A DNA stretch of 8,079 nt, from assembly GCA_021797055.1 (NCBI GenBank), contig JAKAAI010000079.1, positions 1-8,079 on the forward strand. Direction: 5' to 3'. Positions within the stretch are counted from its first letter, which is position 1, and every line of letters starts with the position of its first letter. Below are positions 1 through 6,415 of this stretch, one piece after another. The notes below the pieces were generated by a model. It was not told the DNA's origin and did no database searches. It saw only the letters and a program-made list of their open reading frames with translations. Position numbers and translations under genes: made by a program. Source of the DNA: Thermoplasmata archaeon (GTDB taxonomy: Archaea; Thermoplasmatota; Thermoplasmata; Thermoplasmatales; Thermoplasmataceae).

Positions 1-222
1 CGTTGAACTTGAATAAGGAATGTCGTTCAGTATCTCATTAAAATTCTTCCTGTTTCCTCTGTTCCCTATTACGCCCAGCACCATCATTGTATATTTCTTT
101 CCGATCAGGTTAAGGAGGGGAAGAGAAGGATCAACACATACGGTAAAATCACGGCCTTCGATCATGCAGGCTTTGCTTTTATTTTCAAGCCTCCTCAGGT
201 CGTTGTTTTTTGCTATAACCAT
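1..222 (-). CDS. HxlR-type winged-helix regulator, C-terminus cut by window edge
   Basis: A 74-codon reading frame begins at ATG 222 and runs off the left edge, so only the N-terminal part is visible. Residues 36-74 contain LLNLIGKKYTMMVLGVIGN and then a NFNEILNDIPYSSST stretch. This matches the HxlR pattern of a Cys-Pro-Val-like lead, L-x-L-I-G-G-K-W-T, a helix, then a recognition helix beginning I-P-x-S-x-x-T. Cys29 sits where HxlR proteins carry their conserved cysteine, used as a thiol sensor in HypR; Cys19 is a second cysteine. The gene is divergent from the mercury operon across a 79-bp spacer, so control of that operon is the natural inference. No Shine-Dalgarno is visible before ATG 222; a TATA-like TATTAAAG on the minus strand (about 273-280) would give a short leader. 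A MarR-type regulator is the main alternative. Confidence 0.72.
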   Translation of the reverse strand, partial: MVIAKNNDLRRLENKSKACMIEGRDFTVCVDPSLPLLNLIGKKYTMMVLGVIGNRGNRKNFNEILNDIPYSSST

Positions 223-255
223 TATAACCAAAGAACTTCATGCATTCAGGTAAAG

Positions 256-276
256 AAAAGTTTACTTTTGAACTTT
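256..276. promoter_or_regulatory. Inverted repeats in the divergent mer promoter
   Basis: AAAAGT-TT-ACTTTT (256-269) is a perfect palindrome. It overlaps a second pair, AAAGTT (257-262) and AACTTT (271-276). It lies midway between the two divergent starts, beside TTTAATA (274-280), a TATA-like element for the rightward operon whose complement could serve the leftward gene. This is a plausible operator for the divergent HxlR-type regulator. AT-rich palindromes do occur by chance, so the role is inferred. Confidence 0.4.
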
Positions 277-292
277 AATACTTTTCTGCGAT

Positions 293-298
293 AAGGAG
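293..298 (+). promoter_or_regulatory. Shine-Dalgarno of the HMA gene
   Basis: AAGGAG ends 3 nt before ATG 302 and fixes that start. Its presence implies a leadered transcript, so transcription should begin upstream of about 290. Confidence 0.6.
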
Positions 299-301
299 TA
301 T

Positions 302-535
302 ATGACTGCAAAGAAAGTAACTATGAGAGTTTTTGGCATGACTTGCGATGACTGCGTAAGAACGGTAAGTGATGGACTGAAAAAGGAGGGTGCAGATGTA
401 TTATCCGTATCATTAAAGGATGGCATGGCAATTGTAAAGATAGATGATGCTAAAATTTCAGCAGAGAAACTTGTTAAAGCCCCTGTCTTTGGAGATGAAA
501 CCCATTACAAGGCACAGTTGAGAAAAGTTGAGTAA
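302..535 (+). CDS. Cytosolic HMA-domain mercury-binding protein (free NmerA/MerP-like)
   Basis: This 77-residue protein is a single heavy-metal-associated domain. The metal motif G-M-T-C-x-x-C is at residues 12-18 (Cys15, Cys18), followed by the amphipathic helix and the SVSLKDG-x-A-x-V strand typical of the ferredoxin-like fold. It has no signal peptide or membrane segment, so it should act in the cytosol rather than as periplasmic MerP. The next gene is merA, one base beyond this stop. That MerA lacks the N-terminal HMA domain fused in many bacterial enzymes, so this protein probably plays the NmerA part, binding Hg(II) and handing it to the reductase's C-terminal cysteines. It is the first gene of a three-gene operon. 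A general copper chaperone is possible from the fold alone; the context favours mercury. Confidence 0.85.
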   Translation: MTAKKVTMRVFGMTCDDCVRTVSDGLKKEGADVLSVSLKDGMAIVKIDDAKISAEKLVKAPVFGDETHYKAQLRKVE

Positions 536-536
536 T

Positions 537-1961
537 ATGGCGCAGGAATATGATCTTGTGATCATTGGGAGAGGTGCCGCTGCATTCTCTGCCGCAATAA
601 GGACAAGTGAGATCACTTCTAACCAAGCAGCCATTGCAATGATAGGCTTCGGCCCAATCGGAGGGACTTGCGTTAATGTTGGTTGTGTCCCTTCAAAATA
701 TATCATAGAGGCTTCAAAGGTGGCCAGCACACAGCGGAATCCCAAGTATCCTGGAATTGAACCCTCAGATCCTTCAATTGCCTTCGACAAACTCATGGAA
801 TCTCTCAGAGAAGCCGTTAAAGAGGAGAGAAGGAGCAAGTATGAGGATGTTCTGAAATTTTATCCCAACATAACAATGTATGAAGGTAAAGCGAGCTTTA
901 TCTCCGGCGACACAGTAAGAGTAACGTCTAAACTGGAAGAAGAGAATGTGAAAGGATACAATTTCATCATAGCCACAGGCTCCAGTCCCAAGATTCCACA
1001 GATCGAAGGCCTTGAAGAGACCGGCTACTTGACCAGTGATAGTGTGTGGTCTCTCAATGAGCTTCCAGGTGAGGTCGGTATCCTGGGTGGGGGGTTTGTT
1101 GGCCTGGAGATCGGTCAGGCTTTGCATAGACTTGGTTCAAGTGTCAGGATAATAAAGAAACACGATACCATAGCCAGGGGGATTGAAAGGGAAGTTGGGA
1201 GTGAACTCATAAGGGCTCTGGAGAATGATGGGATTTCATTTTTAATAGAGAGAGAGATTGAGAAAGTTTACAGGAGAGGAGATAAAAAGATCATCAGTAC
1301 CAAGTATAAAGGAAAAAGCGAAGAAATAGAGGTGGATGAGATTCTGATCGCATCGGGCAGGAAGCAAAATGTAGCGGGTCTCTCACTTGAAAACGCTCGT
1401 GTTGAATACTCAGATAACGGCATTAAAGTGAATGATGATTTCTCCACGAGGAACCCCTCGATCTACGCAGCCGGAGATGTGGTGGATCAGAGATACAGGC
1501 TGGAGACCCTTGCTGCAAGAGAAGGTTCCGTTATAGCATCTAATATTTTCGAACATTCATCGAAAGGGGTTAATCTTCAAGAAGTCCCATGGGCAATTTT
1601 TACCGAGCCGCAACTTGCTTCCGTTGGTTACACGGAGGATGAATACAACAGGAGCTTTGGAAAGGCAGTTAGCAGGGTGCTTCCTCTTGTTACGGTGCCA
1701 AAAGCCAGAATATTGAGAGAAGATACAGGGATGTTCAAGATTGTAGCTGATGAGAATACGGGAAAGATCGTTGGCATCCATGTACTTGCGCCTTATGCGG
1801 CGGAGTTTATTATAGAAGGCGTGATAGCAATCAAAAATGGATATACATATCACGATATCATAGATAACAGTCATATCTTCCCCACTGTGGCAGAAGGCAT
1901 CAAGTTGACTTCACAGTCATTCACCAGAGATATGACAAAGATGTCGTGTTGCGTGGAGTGA
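537..1961 (+). CDS. merA: Mercuric reductase (Hg(II) to Hg(0))
   Basis: This flavin disulfide reductase should reduce Hg(II) to volatile Hg(0) with NAD(P)H. From ATG 537 it has 474 residues. An N-terminal FAD site (VIIGRGAAA) leads into the redox motif GGTCVNVGCVPSK with Cys45 and Cys50. A nucleotide-binding GILGGGFVGLE stretch follows at about 180-190, then the ATGSSPKIP and AAGDV FAD motifs. Decisive for MerA over lipoamide dehydrogenase are the C-terminal S-C-C-V-E (Cys471, Cys472), the KYE tyrosine (Tyr102) and loss of the HPxxxE histidine, replaced here by FPTVAEG. The usual second active-site tyrosine after F-P appears absent by eye. TTG 528 would add three residues by overlapping the upstream stop; ATG 537, one base after it, is preferred. 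The fused NmerA domain is missing and seems supplied by the preceding gene. Confidence 0.93.
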   Translation: MAQEYDLVIIGRGAAAFSAAIRTSEITSNQAAIAMIGFGPIGGTCVNVGCVPSKYIIEASKVASTQRNPKYPGIEPSDPSIAFDKLMESLREAVKEERRSKYEDVLKFYPNITMYEGKASFISGDTVRVTSKLEEENVKGYNFIIATGSSPKIPQIEGLEETGYLTSDSVWSLNELPGEVGILGGGFVGLEIGQALHRLGSSVRIIKKHDTIARGIEREVGSELIRALENDGISFLIEREIEKVYRRGDKKIISTKYKGKSEEIEVDEILIASGRKQNVAGLSLENARVEYSDNGIKVNDDFSTRNPSIYAAGDVVDQRYRLETLAAREGSVIASNIFEHSSKGVNLQEVPWAIFTEPQLASVGYTEDEYNRSFGKAVSRVLPLVTVPKARILREDTGMFKIVADENTGKIVGIHVLAPYAAEFIIEGVIAIKNGYTYHDIIDNSHIFPTVAEGIKLTSQSFTRDMTKMSCCVE

Positions 1962-1962
1962 T
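1955..1962 (+). promoter_or_regulatory. Shine-Dalgarno inside the merA end
   Basis: GGAGTGAT overlaps the last merA codon and the stop, 4 nt before ATG 1967. It decides the start of the DUF302 gene against GTG 1946 and indicates coupled translation. Confidence 0.6.
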
Positions 1963-1966
1963 AGAA

Positions 1967-2341
1967 ATGAAAGTGAAAGAAATAGTTTCAAAATTTGGAT
2001 TTGAACAAACAGTTGAGCTTCTTGAGAGATCTATAAATGAGAATGGCCTGAAGGTCATCTCAGTCATAGATGCGCAGGCTAATCTGAAGAAGATTGGAGT
2101 TGAGATAAAAGGAAACAAAATTCTTGAAGTTTTCAACCCGAAGCTTGCCAGGGAAGTTTTTGACAACGATCTGAAGGCAGGCATAATTCCGCCCCTGAGA
2201 GTTTACATCTACGAGGAAAGTGACAAGACCCATGTGGCAGCGCAGAGTGCAGTCGAGCTTTTCTCTCATTACAATGGACTGGAGGAACTCGCCGGAAGAG
2301 TGGACAAAATGCTTGATTCTGTGACTAATTCTGTTATATGA
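1967..2341 (+). CDS. DUF302 domain protein, third gene of the mer operon
   Basis: The 124-residue product has no signal peptide, membrane segment or cysteine. The first half holds an amphipathic helix (FEQTVELLERSINENG) and then a strand with VISVIDAQANLKKIG. The second half has ILEVFNPKLAREVFDNDLKA followed by IIPPLRVYIYEE. That order (helix, strand, a frequently E-V-F central strand, then a P-x-R-V-x-x-Y-E strand) is the DUF302 pattern. The molecular function of DUF302 is not established; members sit in redox, sulfur and metal loci. Here its start follows the merA stop by 5 bases with its own Shine-Dalgarno, so co-expression with merA is nearly certain and a mercury-related role is inferred. 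A longer form from GTG 1946 would overlap merA and is less likely. Confidence 0.78.
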   Translation: MKVKEIVSKFGFEQTVELLERSINENGLKVISVIDAQANLKKIGVEIKGNKILEVFNPKLAREVFDNDLKAGIIPPLRVYIYEESDKTHVAAQSAVELFSHYNGLEELAGRVDKMLDSVTNSVI

Positions 2342-2394
2342 TGAATTATTCTGGAGCAAGAAACTGGAAAAATGAATCCCAAAACATTATTCAA

Positions 2395-2853
2395 TTAACC
2401 ATATTTTTCTATGATCACGGATGCTGAAAGCAAAGCTAAGAGGGAAAGCCCGGAAGAAATTGTGAAATCAAGAGGAACTCCAGCCAGATAAGAGAAAATT
2501 GTCAGTGCGATTGCAGGGGGATGCGTTAGGTTGGTGAAGGTAACAAAAGCAGAAACAATCAATACATTTAGGATCATCCCAACGAGGCTCTCTCCCAAGA
2601 GGAAATGAAGTGCATCTGAGGAAAGGATAACGATTGTATAGGTTGCAATCAGGCTCTTTCTGTTGGAATACTTGGTATTTCTCTGGAAAACAACGATATA
2701 GGCTGAAACAGCGTATGGTGGTGCTAGGATATAGTCTCCCCTGATTGATGTGAGGGAAAATATAACAGCAAGGATCAACAGGAAAATAATGTAATTCTTA
2801 ACTTCCTCTGGTCTGAGATTGTCCCGAAAAATGTGCTCTAATATATCTATCAT
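2395..2853 (-). CDS. HPP-family integral membrane protein
   Basis: The protein is about 152 residues from ATG 2853, or 161 from ATG 2880. I prefer 2853 because GGAT lies 4 nt upstream and the extra residues are hydrophilic. Hydrophobic segments follow one another: YIIFLLILAVIFSL, YAVSAYIVVF, a segment around IATYTIVILSS, one around VGMILNVLIVSAFVTF, and two near the end. Before the fifth segment is T-H-P-P-A, the signature that names the HPP family, and ILAPPYAVSA matches the family's L-L-A-P-F-G-A-S-A strand. Some HPP proteins transport nitrite in plastids and cyanobacteria; the substrate here is unknown. It lies 38 bp downstream of the broken OsmC-like gene on the same strand, so the two were probably one operon. 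Its stop is 53 bp from the convergent DUF302 stop. Confidence 0.8.
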   Translation of the reverse strand: MIDILEHIFRDNLRPEEVKNYIIFLLILAVIFSLTSIRGDYILAPPYAVSAYIVVFQRNTKYSNRKSLIATYTIVILSSDALHFLLGESLVGMILNVLIVSAFVTFTNLTHPPAIALTIFSYLAGVPLDFTISSGLSLLALLSASVIIEKYG

Positions 2854-2891
2854 ATCTATCCACTTCCTTTGGTAATGCATGTGGATCTAAT

Positions 2892-3388
2892 TTATGCTAT
2901 CCCAATCTTGCCCATGTCATTTCCGTTTACCATAAGCAGACCGTTAACATCACAAGATTTCGAGAGTGTGTTGGTGATATAGCAGTCAGAGGCAGCAGAT
3001 GATGCCAGTTCCCTAATTTCTTCAATGCTCTCCTGCGACCTTATATCAATAAAAAAATATGTAATCTCCGAGAATAATCTAGGCCTGCTGATTTTGAATC
3101 TTCCCTCAATTTTTATATGGAGGTCTGGTTTGCACTAGTTTAAAATGGCACAATATAGCATCGTTTTATATATTTATATTACTATGTAAAATGGGAGGGG
3201 GGTCAAGTTCATCTATCATCAGGCCTTTCGATGCTGCATGTTCACTGTAGTGTATCATCTGACACATGGCAAGGCTCGACACAAAATATGCCAGAGGGCT
3301 GGGTCCGTTTTCATTGGACGTCCATGAGAACATTCTTTCCTGCATTCTCTGTTTGAAAGGATCATCAAAATGTACTATATCCTTTCAT
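2892..3388 (-). pseudogene. Broken OsmC-like gene (frameshift plus ~67-bp insert)
   Basis: Two in-frame blocks on the minus strand together make one OsmC-type protein. Block A (about 3384 to 3202) reads FDDPFKQRM, then GPSPLAYFVSSLAMCQMIHY and HAASKG. This is the OsmC central helix with its reactive-cysteine region, G-P-(S/T)-P-L followed by A-x-C. Block B (3134 to 2892) reads HIKIEG, RPRLFSEI, then ASDCYITNTLSKSC, the OsmC C-terminal A-x-x-x-C-x-(I/V)-x-x-x-L motif with the second cysteine. Between them about 67 bp of AT-rich DNA (3135-3201) brings stop codons and a frame change. Upstream, ATG 3388 is out of frame with block A; deleting one T from the TTTT run at about 3366-3369 would join them. 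OsmC/Ohr proteins reduce organic peroxides through a cysteine pair. An operator palindrome remains upstream at 3415-3427. Confidence 0.75.
3135..3201. other. AT-rich insert interrupting the OsmC-like gene
   Basis: This stretch has no counterpart in an OsmC protein, where the block ending IDEL would be followed directly by HIKIEG. It contains TTTATATATTTATATT, usable as a TATA box on either strand, and a run of six G. Sequence on its two sides is related: on the minus strand GACCCCCCTCCCAT at one edge and GACCTCCAT at the other, which could be a decayed target duplication. No terminal inverted repeat was recognised. Confidence 0.45.
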
Positions 3389-3414
3389 TCGGATGAATTT
3401 CCTAACTTCTTTCA

Positions 3415-3427
3415 GTCAACGGTTGAC
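3415..3427. promoter_or_regulatory. Operator palindrome 1, before the OsmC-like gene
   Basis: GTCAACGGTTGAC is a perfect 13-bp palindrome around a central base. It lies in the 57-bp gap between the regulator stop and the start region of the OsmC-like pseudogene. It is the best copy of a motif found four times between 3415 and 6428. Confidence 0.72.
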
Positions 3428-3444
3428 AGCGGCACTTACGGGTA

Positions 3445-4164
3445 TCATACAGTTACAATCTTGCCAAGGGCAGTTATCTCCACCTCACTCCTGCCTCTTG
3501 CTCCCCTGTTCACCGAGACAAGACCTAAGTCTACGAGGCCCTGTGAGTCGTCCGTGCCGTTCATGTGCCTGCTGATCAGGGATTTTTCCAACCCGGTCAT
3601 TTCAGAAAGCTGTTCGAGACTATCCACTTTTCCTTTTTTTCTGGCTAACGCGCTTAGAATAGTGAGCTTGGTTTCGGAGAGGATTCTCTGGTATCCAAGC
3701 TTCAGTATGGGCAGCATATGAACTCCCTTTAGATCGATCCAGAATGCCCTTATGCCAAAAATGAAAGCTGAGGAAATTGCTGTGCAGGAGATGAGCTTTC
3801 CACCCTCAGTTACGTTCATGAGAAAATCGTCGTATTCGTTGCAATTATCTCTGTATACTGATTTCACTGCCTCAAGTACCTCATTCAGATCACCCGACTT
3901 CACCACAACTTCCTCCACCTTTGTCATCAGAGCATTTGCTATTTGTTTGATGAATTCTCTGAAGGGTATGCCAATAAGACGGACATTGTTGTCATGGACC
4001 TCTTCATGTATTATTACAAGCTTATCCATCGGAAGAAGCCTTATCCCGTCCCTAATGCCTTTGTATGACTGTCCGTCCGAATATATCGCAATCTGCAGTG
4101 TCTTTTTCTGTTTAAGTAGGTCTTCTCCCATTGATCTAACTATACATTCTGCATTATTAGACAT
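3445..4164 (-). CDS. CARF-like / winged-helix transcriptional regulator (HFX_2341/DUF6293-like)
   Basis: From ATG 4164 the protein has 239 residues. Residues 22-160 look like a Rossmann-type ligand domain. An opening strand LQIAIYS leads to KLVIIHEE, and at 113-123 there is DFLMNVTEGGKLI. The last matches the N-x-T-G-G-x-K signature by which CARF and related domains contact nucleotides, although the usual T-G-G is T-E-G-G here. Residues 165-236 form a winged helix: LTILSAL, then LEQLSEMTGLEKSLISRHM, then LVDLGLVSVNRGARGRSEVEIT as the wing. That order resembles Csa3 and the HFX_2341/DUF6293 family. It probably binds the TCAACSGTTGA sites and controls itself and its neighbours. A start at ATG 4218 would give 257 residues but would read through the operator; ATG 4164 fits a leaderless transcript from GATTAGTA (4187-4194). 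ATG 4131 is a third option. Confidence 0.7.
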   Translation of the reverse strand: MSNNAECIVRSMGEDLLKQKKTLQIAIYSDGQSYKGIRDGIRLLPMDKLVIIHEEVHDNNVRLIGIPFREFIKQIANALMTKVEEVVVKSGDLNEVLEAVKSVYRDNCNEYDDFLMNVTEGGKLISCTAISSAFIFGIRAFWIDLKGVHMLPILKLGYQRILSETKLTILSALARKKGKVDSLEQLSEMTGLEKSLISRHMNGTDDSQGLVDLGLVSVNRGARGRSEVEITALGKIVTV

Positions 4165-4201
4165 ATTGACTGAATTCTTTACCGCCCTACTAATCTTTCC
4201 A

Positions 4202-4214
4202 ATCAACGGTTGAC
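4202..4214. promoter_or_regulatory. Operator palindrome 2, before the regulator gene
   Basis: ATCAACGGTTGAC keeps the 11-bp core TCAACGGTTGA intact. On the minus strand it is followed by TGGAAAGATTAGTA, a plausible BRE and weak TATA element, and by ATG 4164 38 nt downstream. This implies autoregulation of the CARF-like regulator. Confidence 0.68.
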
Positions 4215-4309
4215 GCATAGAAAAGCCGATCTAGAGATTTGAATGTTGGAATAGTGTTCACAACAGCCTTGATCTGAGACAAATTTCCAGTCTGAATAAT
4301 GGAGTTAAC

Positions 4310-4322
4310 TACAACGGTTGAC
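4310..4322. promoter_or_regulatory. Operator palindrome 3, before the zinc-finger membrane gene
   Basis: TACAACGGTTGAC matches the perfect site at 11 of 13 positions, with only the outer left bases changed. It ends about 10 bp before the TATA-like CTTAATACA (4332-4340), so it lies directly upstream of the BRE position. In archaea that placement suits activation, although repression by blocking TFB is also possible. Confidence 0.65.
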
Positions 4323-4331
4323 CGATTAAGC

Positions 4332-4340
4332 CTTAATACA
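4332..4340 (+). promoter_or_regulatory. TATA box of the zinc-finger membrane gene
   Basis: CTTAATACA would place transcription initiation near 4360-4366, making the GTG 4362 or ATG 4368 start essentially leaderless. Confidence 0.4.
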
Positions 4341-4367
4341 GAGCCTGAATGAGAATGTTAGGTGAAT

Positions 4368-4949
4368 ATGACAGAAAATAAGTGTGAAGAATGTGGTCAG
4401 GTCTTCGCTTCAAAAGAACTCCTGATGAATCATGCAAAAATGCATATGGGTAAAGCGAAAATAGGTTTTGGCGCAAGGAAAACGATAATATCTTCCATCA
4501 TAGGAGGGATAATTGGCGGAATTCTTATGCTTCTGGTATTGATGGCTGGCGCAGCAGGAATGGGCCTCCCTGCAACCACATTTGCATTGGTCATGGGAAT
4601 GGGTTTAGGGGCATCAATGGGCTCTGCTGTAATGATTGGCGTACTCGGGCATTTCACAGTTAGCATAGTTGCCGGTGCAATATTTGGTGCGATAGTGTCA
4701 TATGTAAAGCCATTGAAACTTAAGAATGTATCAAAATCTCTTGGTCTTGGGGTAGCATTTGCAATAGTTGTGTACCTTGTATTTTTCCTGCCCATGGCAA
4801 TGACTGTATTCGCATCGGTGATGATGAATATAATGGGTGCAAAGGCTGCTATGATGCTCCCTGATGTTCTGGTTGTAGGATTCATAGGGCATCTTCTGTA
4901 TGGTCTTGCACTCGGAGCAACAGCGTTCTATATAGGCAGAAAACTTTAA
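4368..4949 (+). CDS. C2H2 zinc-finger membrane protein
   Basis: From ATG 4368 the protein has 193 residues. Residues 6-26 form a classical finger, C-x2-C-x12-H-x3-H (Cys6, Cys9, His22, His26), with the conserved F and L core residues. The rest is membrane protein. A Gly-rich helix at about 39-62 is followed by one at 70-93, one at 95-113, a long hydrophobic one at 126-148, and a last at 165-190. Two segments look like an internal repeat: G-V-L-G-H at 91-95 and G-F-I-G-H at 171-175, each followed by a small-residue helix ending G-A. The paired in-membrane histidines could bind metal. The finger faces the cytosol or ligates Zn as a sensor; no function is known to me. GTG 4362 is an alternative start; GGTGA lies close upstream of ATG 4368. 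The operator and a shared finger link it to the peptide at 6476-6571. Confidence 0.72.
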   Translation: MTENKCEECGQVFASKELLMNHAKMHMGKAKIGFGARKTIISSIIGGIIGGILMLLVLMAGAAGMGLPATTFALVMGMGLGASMGSAVMIGVLGHFTVSIVAGAIFGAIVSYVKPLKLKNVSKSLGLGVAFAIVVYLVFFLPMAMTVFASVMMNIMGAKAAMMLPDVLVVGFIGHLLYGLALGATAFYIGRKL

Positions 4950-4970
4950 ATAACTATAAATTAAATAATA

Positions 4971-4980
4971 TTTTTTATAA
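4971..4980 (+). promoter_or_regulatory. TATA box of the disulfide reductase gene
   Basis: TTTTTTATAA stands about 45 bp before ATG 5022 inside a 63-bp, very AT-rich gap. T-rich DNA here may also terminate transcription of the preceding membrane gene. No copy of the operator palindrome is seen in this gap, so the reductase may have its own promoter. Confidence 0.5.
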
Positions 4981-5021
4981 TTTTTGTTTAAGACCGAAAG
5001 TGATGAAAGTAAGTGGTTCAA

Positions 5022-6410
5022 ATGGTGAAAAATTTTGATCTCATTGTGATTGGTTCCGGGTCCGGACTGGATGTTGCAAATGGGGCGGCAAGAAATGGAT
5101 TGAAGGTCGCGATAATAGAGTCCGGTCCTCTTGGTGGAACCTGCCTGAACAGAGGGTGTATCCCATCAAAAATGCTCCTTCACGTGGCTGATTTAGTGGA
5201 AACTGTGCGCTCTTCGCACAAGTTCTCAGTTGATGCTTACAATATTTCAGTAAATTTCCCGAAAATAGTGAAAGAAGTAAGTGATTTTGTCGATGATGAA
5301 TCCAGCGGCATTGAAAAATATTTATATAGTGCAAAAAACCCCACACTGTTCAGAGGAATTGCAGAATTCACCGATCACAAGGAGTTGAGGGTTGGGAACA
5401 CATTAATCAGAGGAGGGAAGATACTGATAGCTGCCGGAGCCAGACCGAAGATACCTGAGATTCCCGGCCTGATCGGAGCGGGATATCTGACCAGCACGGA
5501 AGCTCTCCGCCTTTCCAGTCTTCCTGAATCACTGGTCATAATAGGTGGTGGTTACATAGCAGTGGAGTTGGCGCATTTTTTTGGCTCCCTTGGCTCAAAA
5601 GTGACCTTAATACAGAGGAGCGACAGGCTGCTCACCAGAGAGGATGAGGAGATTTCCAGAAGCTTTACTGCAGAATTTGCCAAGAAGCACAGGGTTTTGC
5701 TCTCGTCAGAACCTGAAATGATTACAAAGAAAGAAGGGGTTTATCATGTAAATGTCAAATCCTCGGTGGAAGAGAACAATACGACGGTCAGAGCCAAAGA
5801 GTTACTCATAGCAGTTGGAGTAACTCCAAATACTGATCTCCTCGAGCCAGAAAGAACCGGTGTGATACTTGACGAAAGGGGGTTTATCGTTGTCGATGAA
5901 TACCTTGAAACAAACGTCAAAGGAATATTTGCCCTTGGCGATGTCATCGGAAAGTACATGCTTAAACACAGTGCCAATCTGGAAGCTCAGTACAGTTACT
6001 ATAACATAATTGATTCGGATAATAAGATTTCGGTAAACTACAATGTAATTCCCCACGCAGTATTCACGTCCCCGCAAATAGCGGGCGTTGGTCTCAGTGA
6101 ACGTGAGGCGAAAACCATGGGATTAGACTTTGTTGTGGGAAAATACAGGTATATTGACACTGGAATGGGAATGGCATTGAAGGATGAATCCGGCTTCGTC
6201 AAGATTTTGGTCGAAAAAGCTTCACATAAAATACTGGGTTGCCACATAATGGGAATAGATGCGTCAACACTCTTGCACGAGGTGGTAGTGGCAATGAATG
6301 CCGGAAACGGAAATCTGGAGAACATAACGGGAACGGTCCATGTCCATCCGGCACTATCCGAGGTGGTACTTAGGGCGGCACTTTCAGCAAGGGAGGTACT
6401 TCAGCGCTGA
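5022..6410 (+). CDS. FAD-dependent NAD(P)H disulfide reductase (class I; thiol substrate unknown)
   Basis: The protein has 462 residues from ATG 5022; GTG 5013 would add three. An N-terminal FAD Rossmann motif VIGSGSG is followed by GGTCLNRGCIPSK with the redox cysteines 41 and 46. The pyridine-nucleotide site is VIIGGGYIAVELA, with LIQRSDRLL after it; the arginine hints at NADPH. FALGDV marks the second FAD contact, and HVHPALSEVV supplies the His442-Glu447 dyad of disulfide-reducing members. It has no C-terminal Cys-Cys, so it is not a second MerA. The GSGSGLDVANGAA opening recalls mycothione-reductase-like and dihydrolipoyl-dehydrogenase-like enzymes. No 2-oxo acid dehydrogenase genes are nearby. 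Its place between two zinc-finger genes and near the broken OsmC-like gene suggests a role in low-molecular-weight thiol or disulfide balance. The true disulfide substrate cannot be read from sequence. Confidence 0.85.
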   Translation: MVKNFDLIVIGSGSGLDVANGAARNGLKVAIIESGPLGGTCLNRGCIPSKMLLHVADLVETVRSSHKFSVDAYNISVNFPKIVKEVSDFVDDESSGIEKYLYSAKNPTLFRGIAEFTDHKELRVGNTLIRGGKILIAAGARPKIPEIPGLIGAGYLTSTEALRLSSLPESLVIIGGGYIAVELAHFFGSLGSKVTLIQRSDRLLTREDEEISRSFTAEFAKKHRVLLSSEPEMITKKEGVYHVNVKSSVEENNTTVRAKELLIAVGVTPNTDLLEPERTGVILDERGFIVVDEYLETNVKGIFALGDVIGKYMLKHSANLEAQYSYYNIIDSDNKISVNYNVIPHAVFTSPQIAGVGLSEREAKTMGLDFVVGKYRYIDTGMGMALKDESGFVKILVEKASHKILGCHIMGIDASTLLHEVVVAMNAGNGNLENITGTVHVHPALSEVVLRAALSAREVLQR

Positions 6411-6415
6411 GATAT

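Noticed and set aside
20..253. 77-codon plus-strand frame at the left edge
   Set aside because: It is antisense to the HxlR-type frame, has a low-complexity Phe/Ser/Leu-rich product and no ribosome-binding site.
3266..3721. 151-codon plus-strand frame
   Set aside because: It lies antisense across the OsmC-like remnant and the regulator's winged helix, both recognisable on the minus strand; its product is Ser/Pro/Cys-rich with no domain.
3752..4213. 153-codon plus-strand frame
   Set aside because: It mirrors the CARF-like domain on the other strand and shows no family motif.
4430..4885. 151-codon minus-strand frame rich in Ile, Pro and Thr
   Set aside because: It is the complement of the membrane-helix coding region of the zinc-finger membrane protein.
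4951..5012. Intrinsic terminator after the zinc-finger membrane gene
   Set aside because: There are T-rich stretches but no GC stem; the same bases are better read as a promoter, so no terminator is called.
5022..6410. Second mercuric reductase
   Set aside because: It lacks the C-terminal Cys-Cys pair and retains the His-Glu dyad that MerA has lost.
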